The position numbers and the translations under genes were made by a program. A stretch of 64,000 nt of DNA. It comes from Paenibacillus crassostreae. Its GTDB lineage: Bacteria > Bacillota > Bacilli > Paenibacillales > Paenibacillaceae. Each line of letters begins with the position of its first letter. The stretch's first letter is position 1. Shown here one piece after another: positions 8,613 through 17,510 of this stretch. The notes under the pieces were generated by a model that did not search any database, was not told the origin of the DNA, and worked only from the letters and a program-made list of their open reading frames with translations. The stretch spans positions 1,426,001-1,490,000 of the forward strand of contig NZ_CP017770.1 of NCBI RefSeq assembly GCF_001857945.1, given 5' to 3'.

Positions 8613-9830
8613 TTAATCATCATCGTTCTCATGCTTGGCCTTACGTGTGAGTACAGCTTTAATAAGAAAAGATATAACTATACCTGAAGCAAGCGTTCCA
8701 AATGTTAAACTTGCATGTTCCCAACCAGATCCCAATAAAGGTAACCATAGAATAAAGGCTAACAACAAATGAATCTGAAATACAAATATCGTTACATTCT
8801 GTTGTCTACTTATGGCTGGAACCGGATAAATATTTAACCAGAAAGACTCGCGATGATAACGTAGTAAAGAGGATAATTGTACTCCAATTAAGAACAGTAA
8901 GAACAAATAAATACCACTTCCGAGCAAACTACCGCGTGTCCACCATATCAATACAACTCCCAATATACCCGCACGCATGACAATGCCTAATATATCGCTA
9001 CGAATGAAGCTTTTGGTAATAAGATACTTATATGCAGAGCTAGATCTCCAAGGCAGCCGATTTCCTGCATTTGATAGTAAACGTCGAGGGTATACTCGTT
9101 GCTGACGCTCTGGGACATTAACAAACCACCCTAACACCAACATTACTCGACCAATCTGTGATTGTTCTTTAGCAATAAGACGCTCCCAGGCAACTAAATG
9201 TTTCATTGGAATCGATAATGAAAGCACATAGGTTATTACGATCAGTAACACATAGATTAGACTCTTCCCTACAGGCTCCCAGATCCATGCCATCATCGCC
9301 AAAGCCATAACTGCCCACCGAAGTAACCGATATCCTCTAGAAGCTCGAGTTGATACCATAGAAATTTCTTTCCAAGCTCCATAGCTTGAAATAATCTTTA
9401 ATAAGAAGATTAGGATTAGAAATGTCCAGAACGTCTTCGGTTCAACCTCACTTCGAATGTAAAGTGGCCATGACGTAAAGAATACCAGTGACAATACCAG
9501 TAATTTATACACCACACCACTAATCCAACTACCTGATAAATAACGCTTCATTTTCGATTCTTGTGGGAGGAGAAATACGACATCAGGAGACTGAAGATAT
9601 GTACGAAAACTACTTTGAACAATTAACGGAAGTAGTATAACCAGCATAATCCAACGAATAGGTAACCCTATGGGAATATTTTGTACCAATGATGTATACC
9701 ATGCGGAGAAAGCTATGAACAGGAATAGGAACATAACCGCTACACCGCTTTGCATGACATACCCTAGATAGGGTACAATCTCCCCCCAAAATTGACGACG
9801 TCGTTCATTACGAAGATTCCTCAGATCCAT
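8613..9830 (-). CDS. ecsB: EcsB-type ABC transporter permease
   Basis: 405 aa, the length typical of EcsB. It is hydrophobic with several membrane helices and long basic loops. It follows ecsA after 2 bp on the same strand, so the pair is translated together. In Bacillus subtilis the Ecs transporter influences protein secretion, processing and competence, probably indirectly through RasP-type intramembrane proteolysis. The third B. subtilis gene, ecsC, is not present here. Confidence 0.85.
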   Translation of the reverse strand: MDLRNLRNERRRQFWGEIVPYLGYVMQSGVAVMFLFLFIAFSAWYTSLVQNIPIGLPIRWIMLVILLPLIVQSSFRTYLQSPDVVFLLPQESKMKRYLSGSWISGVVYKLLVLSLVFFTSWPLYIRSEVEPKTFWTFLILIFLLKIISSYGAWKEISMVSTRASRGYRLLRWAVMALAMMAWIWEPVGKSLIYVLLIVITYVLSLSIPMKHLVAWERLIAKEQSQIGRVMLVLGWFVNVPERQQRVYPRRLLSNAGNRLPWRSSSAYKYLITKSFIRSDILGIVMRAGILGVVLIWWTRGSLLGSGIYLFLLFLIGVQLSSLLRYHRESFWLNIYPVPAISRQQNVTIFVFQIHLLLAFILWLPLLGSGWEHASLTFGTLASGIVISFLIKAVLTRKAKHENDDD

Positions 9831-9832
9831 AT

Positions 9833-10579
9833 TCAGACCCTACCTTGGACAAGATTATAGAACAATTCCTCCAGCGGGGCTTCAGGGATGCCCGCTTGTT
9901 CTGCAATTTGACCAAGTGTTCCTTGAGCGATGATACTTCCTTGATGCATGACAATAAAACGGTCACAATAATTCTCTATGGTCGAGAGAATATGTGAACT
10001 AAGTAGGATTGAGGAACCTCCCGCTTTCAATTCCATCATGAAGTCAAGCAAAGAGCGAATTCCCAATGGATCAAGCCCGAGAAATGGTTCATCAATAATA
10101 TACAGAGATGGCCGTGCTACAAATGCACACATGATCATCACCTTTTGTTTCATCCCTTTAGATAAATGAATCGATAAACTATCCATTTTATCTTCCATGC
10201 GAAATAATGCCATTAACTTTTGAGACCGATCCTCGTAGTCATCCTTAGATACACTATATGCTCTTGCGGTAAATTCCAGATGCTCTTTAACAGTCATTTC
10301 ATCATAAAGCATCGGAGATTCCGGAACAAAAGCAAGTGCACTGTGATATGCCTCTGAATCTTCTTCCCGCTTCTTCCCTTTGACACGAATATCCCCCTTT
10401 TGGGGTGCCATGAGTCCTAGAATATGCTTCATCGTTGTACTTTTCCCCGCGCCATTCAGCCCGATTAGTCCTATCATCTCACCTGTTCCTACTTGAAGCT
10501 CAACATCATGTAATACAGGGCGGTTTAAACTGTAACCTCCTGTTAAACCCTTAATATCTAAGACTGGTGTTTCACTCAT
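9833..10579 (-). CDS. ecsA: EcsA-type ABC transporter ATP-binding protein
   Basis: Nucleotide-binding subunit. Walker A is GLNGAGKSTT, the signature is a slightly degenerate HLSKGMKQKV, and Walker B is LYIIDEPFLGLDP followed by an SSHIL H-loop. I start it at 10579 (248 aa), because GAGGTG lies 6 bases upstream and this matches the 247-aa homologue. A longer in-frame start at 10612 adds an unconserved extension. It forms an operon with ecsB. Confidence 0.88.
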   Translation of the reverse strand: MSETPVLDIKGLTGGYSLNRPVLHDVELQVGTGEMIGLIGLNGAGKSTTMKHILGLMAPQKGDIRVKGKKREEDSEAYHSALAFVPESPMLYDEMTVKEHLEFTARAYSVSKDDYEDRSQKLMALFRMEDKMDSLSIHLSKGMKQKVMIMCAFVARPSLYIIDEPFLGLDPLGIRSLLDFMMELKAGGSSILLSSHILSTIENYCDRFIVMHQGSIIAQGTLGQIAEQAGIPEAPLEELFYNLVQGRV

Positions 10580-10635
10580 TAACATCACCTCAGTTTTAAT
10601 AGCGATCCTCAATCGGACAGATCATAGAAAGAACA

Positions 10636-12015
10636 TTATGAACGTGGTGGTTTATTCTTCAACCATTTCGGTGCACCTTTATTCTTCCGGACACGTTCTC
10701 GTTCACTTTTGCTTGCACCTGTTGCAGCTCGATTAGATTTACGTGATACCTCCGCGCTTGGTGTTGGTAGAACTGGAACACTCGCTACACTCAGTACAGT
10801 ATTCTTACTTGACTGCTTGGGCTCTGTGGACTCCATCTTTGCTGGCTTAGTATAGGTAGTGTTCCGTGGAATCTCTTCACCTGGTTTAATAACTTTACCC
10901 GATGACATTATCCGAAGTCCGATCGGAGTATGAAGCTCTTTTGTGAACTTCTTAATGATAAATGTCTGCCGGTCTGTAACAATCGAGAGCACAATCCCAC
11001 TACGTCCCATTCTTCCTGTTCGACCTGCGCGATGTACATAATGTTCCGAATCTACCGGTGGATCGTAATTCACAACCAACGTTAATCCTTCAATATCTAA
11101 TCCTCTAGCTGCTAAATCACTCGCTACTAGCAACTTGAATTTGCCTTTACGAAAACGATCTAGAACCCCACTACGTGCCAATTTATTAGCATCGCCATAA
11201 AGAGCCTGAGTACTGATGCCTAAATGGTTCATTTTCGCTTCAACTACAGCAATATCATCTGTCGCATTGACGAATACCAATGCCTTTTCAGGATTGTAAT
11301 GACGAATAAGACGACGCAAAACATCTGGCTTATCCCGTTCTTCAGTAATAAAGTAATAATGTTCAAGCCCTGACGCCGTCATTTGTTCTGGAGCAATCCC
11401 AATAAGAACGGGTTCCTTCATTTCTCTACTTACGAGATCTGCAGACTCTTTACTAATTGTTGCAGATAGAAACACTAGTTGGCGATCGCGCATAGCACTG
11501 CGTATAATTTTGCTAACGTCACCTGCTGCACCTAATTGGAACACTTGATCAACTTCATCGACAACAATAGAATTAACATTGTGCATCTTAACTTTGCGTG
11601 TCTCGACTAATTCTCTTATTCTTCCTGGAGTACCCACAATTAATTGGGGATGAAGTCGCAACTTCTCCAATTGACGTTTAGTCGACGCACCACCTATGAG
11701 TGCCAGAACACGAACACCACTCTGTTCGCCATAACGTTCACTTTCACGTACAATTTGCATCGCAAGTTCTTGTGTAGGAGCAATAATCAGCTTTTGAATT
11801 GACTTCATTTCAGGATCAATCCCCATAAGCATCGGTAGTAAATATGCAAGTGTCTTTCCGGTTCCTGTCTGTGAATGGGCTAATACATCCTTTCGTTGCA
11901 GAACAGCCGGAATCACCTCAGCTTGTACAGGTGAAGGTACCTTTATTTCAAATTCAGCTAGTTTATTAATCATCTCGATTGGAATACCTAGTTCGTCAAA
12001 AGAAGTAATATTCAT
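10636..12015 (-). CDS. DEAD-box RNA helicase
   Basis: 459 aa. Motifs in order: Q motif PSPVQ, motif I AHSQTGTGKT, PTQEL, TPGR, motif II as DEVD rather than DEAD, motif III SAT, then ARGLDIEGL and HRAGRTGRMGR in the second RecA domain. A basic, low-complexity tail of about 90 residues follows and probably binds RNA. It resembles the YfmL/CshC group active in ribosome assembly or cold adaptation, but the exact orthologue is uncertain. Monocistronic. An IS element lies 134 bp upstream of its start. Confidence 0.88.
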   Translation of the reverse strand: MNITSFDELGIPIEMINKLAEFEIKVPSPVQAEVIPAVLQRKDVLAHSQTGTGKTLAYLLPMLMGIDPEMKSIQKLIIAPTQELAMQIVRESERYGEQSGVRVLALIGGASTKRQLEKLRLHPQLIVGTPGRIRELVETRKVKMHNVNSIVVDEVDQVFQLGAAGDVSKIIRSAMRDRQLVFLSATISKESADLVSREMKEPVLIGIAPEQMTASGLEHYYFITEERDKPDVLRRLIRHYNPEKALVFVNATDDIAVVEAKMNHLGISTQALYGDANKLARSGVLDRFRKGKFKLLVASDLAARGLDIEGLTLVVNYDPPVDSEHYVHRAGRTGRMGRSGIVLSIVTDRQTFIIKKFTKELHTPIGLRIMSSGKVIKPGEEIPRNTTYTKPAKMESTEPKQSSKNTVLSVASVPVLPTPSAEVSRKSNRAATGASKSERERVRKNKGAPKWLKNKPPRS

Positions 12016-12232
12016 ATGTGTCCATCCTTTTTGTTCAAATCATTCTTATACATTATATGCTAAAATAGACATCGCTCCAAATACTTATAAAAAATTATAT
12101 GCAATGCAATCTATATACACAAAGATATTTAGCAAAAAACCGGCCCTCATGGTAATATCCCCTTTAAGTAGACACTCAAAAAAAACCGCATGTTATCATG
12201 TGGGAAAGAGTGAACTTGGAGGGGATATTTTT

Positions 12233-12574
12233 ATGGCTAAAAAAGGACAAGTATTTCAACAGTATACGAATGAATTTAAAGAAGTAGCGGTCAAAGAATA
12301 CCTTAAGGGATTAGCAAGCTTCAAAGTGGTGGCAGAAAACTTGGGAATTAGGAACTGCACACAATTAAAAGTATGGGTGAGAAAGTGGCGAGATGGAGAG
12401 GAATTCGATGTACGTAAAAGCTTATCTAATCCGTTAAAAGGACGAACACGTACGTCTTTTGCCTCTGTAGAGGAAGAGCGAGATCACCTGAAAGTACAGG
12501 TGGACTACTTAAAAAAGCGGTATCCAAATCTGGTAAAGGAGGCTTCCTCAGTCAGCAAGACAACTATCAAGTAA
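12233..12574 (+). CDS. IS3-family OrfA
   Basis: 113 aa from the ATG at 12233, which has GGAGGGG upstream; the frame can be extended to 12104, outside the left repeat. It has a helix-turn-helix of the transposase_8 type (AENLGIRNCTQLKVWVRKW) and a C-terminal leucine-zipper-like helix. Near its end is the slippery heptamer A AAA AAG at 12511-12517. Ribosomes that do not slip finish at 12574. Confidence 0.9.
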   Translation: MAKKGQVFQQYTNEFKEVAVKEYLKGLASFKVVAENLGIRNCTQLKVWVRKWRDGEEFDVRKSLSNPLKGRTRTSFASVEEERDHLKVQVDYLKKRYPNLVKEASSVSKTTIK

Positions 12575-13410
12575 TTGAAGAACTCCGTGAGTTACACGGT
12601 GTCACGCGTTTATTAACCATTGCAGGTGTACCCAGAGCCAGCTACTACAAATGGCGTGCAACGCGATCTAAGCGTATTGAAAGACAAGCGCGAGATCATG
12701 AAATCAAGGAGCACATGATGGCTATTCATTCCGTTCATTCTTACTTTGGATATCCACGTATGATGACGGCTTTATGGGAAGCAGGCTATCGTGTCAACCA
12801 CAAAAAGGTAGCGCGGCTCATGAGGGAATTATCCATCCAATCCGTGATACGAAGGAAAAGACAACGATTCAATTATACACCTTCTGTCGTATATCCTAAC
12901 CGATTGAAGCGTCAATTTCATGCTACAGGCCCTCAACAAAAGATGGTCACAGATATCACCTATATCTCCGATGGTACACGCTTTTATTACCTGTCTGCGA
13001 TTCAGGACTTATTTAACAATGAGATCGTAGCTTGGCAAATATCAGATCGTAACGATGTTAAACTCGTACTAGATACGATCGACCAGTGGACAAGAAAAAG
13101 AGACGTATCAGAAGCCGTGCTCCATTCGGATCAAGGTTTCCAATATACGTCTCAAGTGTACAACACACGACTAGAAGCATTCAGCGTCAAAGGCAGCCAC
13201 TCTCGCAAAGCAACCTGCCTGGATAACGCGTGCATCGAATCCTTCTTTTCGCATCTCAAAACAGAGAAGTTGTATCTTCTCCAGTGTAAGTCAGAAGCCG
13301 AGATACATCAAGCCGTTGAAGATTATATCTACTTTTATAACTATCAACGGTTTCAGGCTAAACTCAAACAACGCGCGCCGATTGAGTATCGGCACGCGCT
13401 GGCTGCATAG
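12511..13410 (+). CDS. IS3-family OrfB transposase (OrfAB fusion by -1 shift)
   Basis: The integrase-like part is in the -1 frame relative to OrfA. Reading from A AAA AAG at 12511 gives a continuous frame to 13410, so a programmed -1 shift makes an OrfAB transposase of about 392 aa. It has the HTH_21 region (HSVHSYFGYPR) and an rve core with Asp in TDITYI, Asp in HSDQG and Glu in ESFFSHLKTE. The first ATG in this frame (12715) is too far inside the domain to be the real start. Confidence 0.9.
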   Translation, partial: KKAVSKSGKGGFLSQQDNYQVIEELRELHGVTRLLTIAGVPRASYYKWRATRSKRIERQARDHEIKEHMMAIHSVHSYFGYPRMMTALWEAGYRVNHKKVARLMRELSIQSVIRRKRQRFNYTPSVVYPNRLKRQFHATGPQQKMVTDITYISDGTRFYYLSAIQDLFNNEIVAWQISDRNDVKLVLDTIDQWTRKRDVSEAVLHSDQGFQYTSQVYNTRLEAFSVKGSHSRKATCLDNACIESFFSHLKTEKLYLLQCKSEAEIHQAVEDYIYFYNYQRFQAKLKQRAPIEYRHALAA

Positions 13411-13463
13411 TTTTTTCATCTGTCTACTTGACAGGGGTATGACCACTCATGAGCCGGTTCTCT

Positions 13464-14237
13464 TCACTTCTTATTCAGCATCTTATGTGTTAACTTATCC
13501 GCCAACCGTGGGAACAATTGATACAATCTCATCCCAGCAGCGGCCAACCATGGAAGGTTAATCTCTTCTTGTTTATGTTTCATAAGTCTTATCATTTTAT
13601 GGGCAACATACTCTGGCTTCATGATAAACCAATTTATATTGGATAAATATTTCCCTGAAGGATCTGCTAATTCAAAGAATGGTGTATCTATTGGACCTGG
13701 ATTGACCGTTGATACCGTAATTCCAGTCCCTCTCAGTTCTTGGCGTAAGCTATTACTGAATCCATATACCGCATGTTTCGTTGCAGTGTACGAAGTGGAA
13801 CGAGCTGTTCCAATCTTGGCTGCCATAGAGGCAACGTTAACGATTTGCCCCTCACCCCTCTCCAACATAAAGGGGAGAACAGCCTTCGTACATCGTACAG
13901 TTCCCATATAATTAACATCCATCATATCACTGAATTCATCCACTGGCATTTCCAGGATGGAATCAAACTTTCCAAATCCTGCATTATTTAGAAGAATATC
14001 TATTCTGCCATATCGGTCTATAATTTGCTTCATCACTTGTTGTACTTGTTCCTGTTTAGTTACATCCATCATAATGAGATCATGTACACCAGTTAATTGT
14101 GCTCCCACGGATTTCAGTTTGTCCAACGAACGGGCAGTTAATACTGGTATAGCCCCCTGATCTGATAGAAACTTCGCAGCTAATGCACCGATTCCGCTAG
14201 ATGCTCCAGTAATAACTATTACTTTGTCTTTCAACAT
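13464..14237 (-). CDS. Short-chain dehydrogenase, YqjQ-like
   Basis: 257 aa classical SDR with TGASSGIG at residues 10-17, NNAG, a VASMA strand containing the catalytic Ser, and Tyr-x-x-x-Lys in SYTATKHA. The C-terminal tail is hydrophobic and ends in lysines, as in the YqjQ/DltE-like group that may sit near the membrane. The substrate is unknown. Its terminator is interrupted by the IS element, so its transcript probably runs into the right end of the IS antisense to the transposase. CheX is 41 bp upstream on the same strand. Confidence 0.85.
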   Translation of the reverse strand: MLKDKVIVITGASSGIGALAAKFLSDQGAIPVLTARSLDKLKSVGAQLTGVHDLIMMDVTKQEQVQQVMKQIIDRYGRIDILLNNAGFGKFDSILEMPVDEFSDMMDVNYMGTVRCTKAVLPFMLERGEGQIVNVASMAAKIGTARSTSYTATKHAVYGFSNSLRQELRGTGITVSTVNPGPIDTPFFELADPSGKYLSNINWFIMKPEYVAHKMIRLMKHKQEEINLPWLAAAGMRLYQLFPRLADKLTHKMLNKK

Positions 14238-14278
14238 AATCCTTCGATCCTCCTCAGAAGGAGCCTAGACTCCTTCTT

Positions 14279-14737
14279 CTAAGAAATCATCACTTGAATA
14301 TCCATTTCTCCTACTCCATCCATCATCAAAGGAATACTCAGCGCCTTTTTAGATTGCATTAAGGAACTACTCTCAAAATTAACAATTTTAGGAGGGGTAA
14401 TATCAACCGTCACACCCTGATTGGAGAGAATCGTACTAGCATTACCACTTATCATATTACCAAGCTCAGAGATCGCGCTTTGTCCCATTTCGTCCATCTC
14501 AGTGAGAACAAAACCACCCATCATAATGGAGACAATCTTTAGAGCGACAGATTCTTTCAATCCAAATACAATATTTCCCGACATTTGCCCTGTCATCCCC
14601 ACTTGTATCCATATATCACCTTTTACAAATTCAATAGTCTTAATACCTAAATTACCCGTTGAAGGAGATATTTGAATAACTTGTTCGATAACATTCCTAG
14701 CCGACTCTAGGAAAGGATTAATTATCTCTGCTTTCAT
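14279..14737 (-). CDS. cheX: CheX-type chemotaxis phosphatase
   Basis: 152 aa. The CheC/CheX/FliY family motif E-x2-N is visible in AISELGNMISGNA at about residues 88-100. There is a single motif and the length is about 150 aa, which fits CheX, a dimer that dephosphorylates CheY-P. No other chemotaxis gene is nearby, so it would act on a CheY encoded elsewhere. A possible role in another response-regulator pathway cannot be excluded. Confidence 0.85.
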   Translation of the reverse strand: MKAEIINPFLESARNVIEQVIQISPSTGNLGIKTIEFVKGDIWIQVGMTGQMSGNIVFGLKESVALKIVSIMMGGFVLTEMDEMGQSAISELGNMISGNASTILSNQGVTVDITPPKIVNFESSSLMQSKKALSIPLMMDGVGEMDIQVMIS

Positions 14738-15093
14738 CGTTTAATTGCTGCCCCTTTCCATTTGGGCTAATGGTCAAGGTACCAAAAGACCCTATATTAT
14801 CGTAAGCTAATTATACTTTAAACCTAGGAATAAAACACTAATTTTAAAAGATATGCCAAGCTACTAGGTCCTATTGCCCATAATAACTTCATTATGAATC
14901 CCTATATACCTATCCCTATAAAAATCCTCATCATTATTTATCGGTATTTCATCCCTATTTATGAATGGCTATTTTCAAAAGATCAATAATAAATTCGCTC
15001 TTTCATTGCTCTGAATAAAAGTATCATCTATAATTTTAACTAACGAATATGAACGATCATATAGAAATAGTAAATATCTAGAGGAGGGATGAC
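14738..15093. other. 356-bp divergent intergenic region
   Basis: AT-rich spacer between cheX and the LysR gene with no convincing ORF. It holds an inverted repeat CATAAT-N6-ATTATG at 14879-14896, which could be a LysR-type operator, and three copies of ATCCCTAT at 14898, 14912 and 14951. A strong GAGGAGGG ribosome site lies at 15081-15088. Confidence 0.5.
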
Positions 15094-15996
15094 GTGAATA
15101 TCAGTCAGTTAGAGACACTTGTAACAATCTCCAAAACCATGAGCTTTCGGAAGGCAGGAGAAGTACTCAATCTCACACAACCCGCAGTTTCTGCTCAAAT
15201 AAAAAGTCTTGAGGATGAATTTAACACAGTCCTTGTTGATCGTAATCAACCGGTAACGTTAACAGATCGTGGTGAAGTTTTCCTAGAACACACAGAACGA
15301 ATTCTTTCTATTGTAGAAGAATTGAAGCAACGGCTCTCGGATTTGAATGACACACCTCAAGGACATATTGTTCTTGGAACTACTACTTCCATTGCTATAC
15401 AGATTCTACCGCGTGTTTTATCTTATTTCCAAGACCAGTTTCCACTCATCAAAACAACTATCCAATCCATGGCATCTTGTGAGGTATACAATAGCGTCGA
15501 GAATGGACAGATTGATGTTGGAATCGGATACCTCATTGAACGTAATCCAAACTTAATCACTTCTATCCTTTATTATGACACTTTCGAACTTGTAGTCTCA
15601 CCGGATCATCACTTATCCAGTAAGCCTGTTGCTACCATTGAAGACTTACAGGATCTACCACTCATCTTATTAACAGGAGATACCGTTGGACGTAAATTTG
15701 TAGATGAGGTTCTCAAGAAACATAAAATAATTCCTAATGTCGTTATGGAACTTTCTAGCAGCGAGGAAATCAAACGAATGGTTGAACTAAACCTTGGTGC
15801 AGGAATTATTTCTAAATTAGCTGTTGGAAGCGAACTACGTCTGGGTACATTAAAGATTATCCCGATTATTGAGCTCGAAGTTACACATCCCGTAGGTGTC
15901 ATATATAAATCTGGAAAATATCTTAATTCTGCCATGCATCAATTTCTTGATGATCTAAAGGGAATGCCCGAGACACAATTTATTAGTTCTGAGTAA
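15094..15996 (+). CDS. LysR-family transcriptional regulator
   Basis: 300 aa from a GTG start 5 bases after GAGGAGGG. The N-terminal winged helix is clear (MSFRKAGEVLNLTQPAVSAQIKSLE read in part), followed by the periplasmic-binding-like effector domain. It may control the PHP phosphatase that starts 19 bp downstream on the same strand, or itself through the inverted repeat at 14879-14896. The effector is unknown. Confidence 0.88.
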   Translation: MNISQLETLVTISKTMSFRKAGEVLNLTQPAVSAQIKSLEDEFNTVLVDRNQPVTLTDRGEVFLEHTERILSIVEELKQRLSDLNDTPQGHIVLGTTTSIAIQILPRVLSYFQDQFPLIKTTIQSMASCEVYNSVENGQIDVGIGYLIERNPNLITSILYYDTFELVVSPDHHLSSKPVATIEDLQDLPLILLTGDTVGRKFVDEVLKKHKIIPNVVMELSSSEEIKRMVELNLGAGIISKLAVGSELRLGTLKIIPIIELEVTHPVGVIYKSGKYLNSAMHQFLDDLKGMPETQFISSE

Positions 15997-16015
15997 AAAT
16001 GAAGGAGCGTGTTAC

Positions 16016-16828
16016 ATGAAATTTGATATTCACACACATCATTATCGCTGTGGGCATGCCAACGGTAATATTCGACAATATATCGATTCCGCCATCTCCA
16101 ATGGATTGAAAGTCATCGGTATTTCTGATCACACACCTTATTTCTATAGAGATGAAGATCAAGCATTTCCACAAATAGCTATGGGGAAGTCCGAAATTAG
16201 GAATTATGTACAAGAGGTACTGCAACTTAAAGATGAGTACGAGGGTACCATTGATGTGTTGCTCGGAATCGAATCTGATTACTTCCAACAACACGCGGAA
16301 CTATATCGGCAAGCACTCTCTGCATTTCCATTTGATTATATTATTGGGTCTGTTCACCAAGTACATGATGTTAGTATTTTCAACAAAAATCGATGGAATA
16401 ACTTTACCCTTGAACAGAAGATTGCTGTCAAAAAAGAATACTACCGCTTAATTCAAGAGTCTGCAAAAAGTGGTATGTTCCAAATACTTGGCCACATTGA
16501 TGCCATGAAGGGAAATTACCCTTCTTTTTCTGAGATACCTGCTAATGAAACTATCGATGAGACTTTAAAGATCATAGCTGAATATGATGTAGCTATAGAA
16601 ATCAATACATCAGGGAAGACGAAGAAAAGTGGGGGATGGTATCCTTCAGATGCCATGTTAGAAAGAGCATTATTTTATGATGTACATGTTACTTTCGGTT
16701 CAGATGCACATGTACCAGAACGTGTTGGGGATGAATTGTCCGAAGTTAGCTCTAAACTTAAAGAAATTGGTTATAAAGAATGGGTTTATTATAAGCAAAA
16801 AAAAATGCAAGTTGTTCCTCTAATATAA
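16016..16828 (+). CDS. PHP-domain phosphatase, histidinol-phosphatase type
   Basis: 270 aa. Metal ligands of the PHP fold are visible in order: DIHTHHYRCGHA at the N-terminus, ISDHTP, GIESDY, GSVHQV, LGHIDAM and a final GSDAH. This arrangement is that of HisK/HisJ, which removes phosphate from L-histidinol phosphate in histidine synthesis. No other his genes are nearby and it follows a LysR regulator, so a different phosphoester substrate is possible. Confidence 0.8.
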   Translation: MKFDIHTHHYRCGHANGNIRQYIDSAISNGLKVIGISDHTPYFYRDEDQAFPQIAMGKSEIRNYVQEVLQLKDEYEGTIDVLLGIESDYFQQHAELYRQALSAFPFDYIIGSVHQVHDVSIFNKNRWNNFTLEQKIAVKKEYYRLIQESAKSGMFQILGHIDAMKGNYPSFSEIPANETIDETLKIIAEYDVAIEINTSGKTKKSGGWYPSDAMLERALFYDVHVTFGSDAHVPERVGDELSEVSSKLKEIGYKEWVYYKQKKMQVVPLI

Positions 16829-16834
16829 TTACAA

Positions 16835-16865
16835 CAAAAAAAATGGATCCGTTATCAACGGATCC
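16835..16865 (-). terminator. Intrinsic terminator
   Basis: Perfect 9-bp stem GGATCCGTT / AACGGATCC with a 3-nt loop. On the minus strand it is followed by TTTTTTTT, so it ends the GNAT/AAC(3) transcript coming from the right. It may also stop the PHP gene on the plus strand. Confidence 0.85.
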
Positions 16866-16934
16866 TAAATCTACATATATTCAAAGGGGGTTATAAATTC
16901 ATTATATACAGTTATTGTTAGAGTTCAGTGACGG

Positions 16935-17492
16935 TTATATTTCATTTATGTAACAAAGGCTATAGATATTAATTTTAACCGTTGAACGATCTGATCCATA
17001 TCGTGCAGGATGAATTCGGTCATGTGTGAACCCATTCTTCACCATCACTCTTTCTGAAGCAATATTATCTTCACTACATCTTCCCTCAATCCGTGTTAAC
17101 CCAAGCTCTCTAAATCCGTAATTGATTAAAAGTTCTACGGCTTCCGTAGCCAATCCCCGTCCCCAATACAACCGATCAAGTATATACCCAAGTGTCGCCA
17201 CAGATTGACTTTTGCTCCAGTTTTGAAGAGACACCAACCCAATCAAATCATGCGTTTCTCCTAAACATATACCGAAATGCAAATGATGATCTTCATCCCG
17301 ATTTAGTATTTGTTTCAATATTTTTTTCGATTGATAAAAGGATGGATTTTTATTTGTCGATGCTGAATGAACAGCTGGATAATCGGAAAGTATCATCCAT
17401 AATCGCTCTTCATCTAAACGTTCAATCGGTCTGAGTTGTATTCTCTTACTACGTAATTTCGGTAAATTCGGAGTTTCTCTCTTATCCAACAT
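16935..17492 (-). CDS. GNAT-family N-acetyltransferase (RimJ/RimL type)
   Basis: 185 aa. It has the acetyltransferase_3 layout: an SKRIQLRPI start, LGYILDRLYWGRGLATEAVELL for acetyl-CoA binding (about residues 104-125, the GRGLAT loop) and NIASERVMVKNGF near the end. The target could be a ribosomal protein N-terminus or a small amine. It lies 18 bp downstream of the AAC(3)-like gene on the same strand and is probably co-transcribed with it. Confidence 0.85.
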   Translation of the reverse strand: MLDKRETPNLPKLRSKRIQLRPIERLDEERLWMILSDYPAVHSASTNKNPSFYQSKKILKQILNRDEDHHLHFGICLGETHDLIGLVSLQNWSKSQSVATLGYILDRLYWGRGLATEAVELLINYGFRELGLTRIEGRCSEDNIASERVMVKNGFTHDRIHPARYGSDRSTVKINIYSLCYINEI

Positions 17493-17510
17493 AGCTAATC
17501 ACACCCCTGA

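Larger units (their letters stand above)
12150..13445 (+). mobile_element. IS3-family insertion sequence, 1296 bp, intact
   Basis: Imperfect terminal inverted repeats of about 37 bp begin TGGTAATATCCCC on the left and TGGTCATACCCC on the right and share AAGTAGAC. The target duplication CTCA occurs at 12146-12149 and 13446-13449. It contains overlapping orfA and orfB joined by an A6G slippery site. All DDE residues are present, so the copy is probably active or recently inserted. It resembles the IS150 subgroup. Confidence 0.93.
12134..13460 (-). terminator. Intrinsic terminator split by the IS element
   Basis: Directly after the stop of the SDR gene at 13464, the minus strand carries AACCGGC (13453-13459). 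The matching GCCGGTT followed by TTTT lies at 12134-12144, on the other side of the IS. Joining the flanks at the CTCA duplication restores a 7-bp stem, a short loop and a U-tract. The insertion thus landed in the terminator loop. Confidence 0.65.

Noticed and set aside
12715..13410. OrfB starting at the ATG at 12715
   Set aside because: The conserved region begins upstream and the frame is reached by the -1 shift at 12511.
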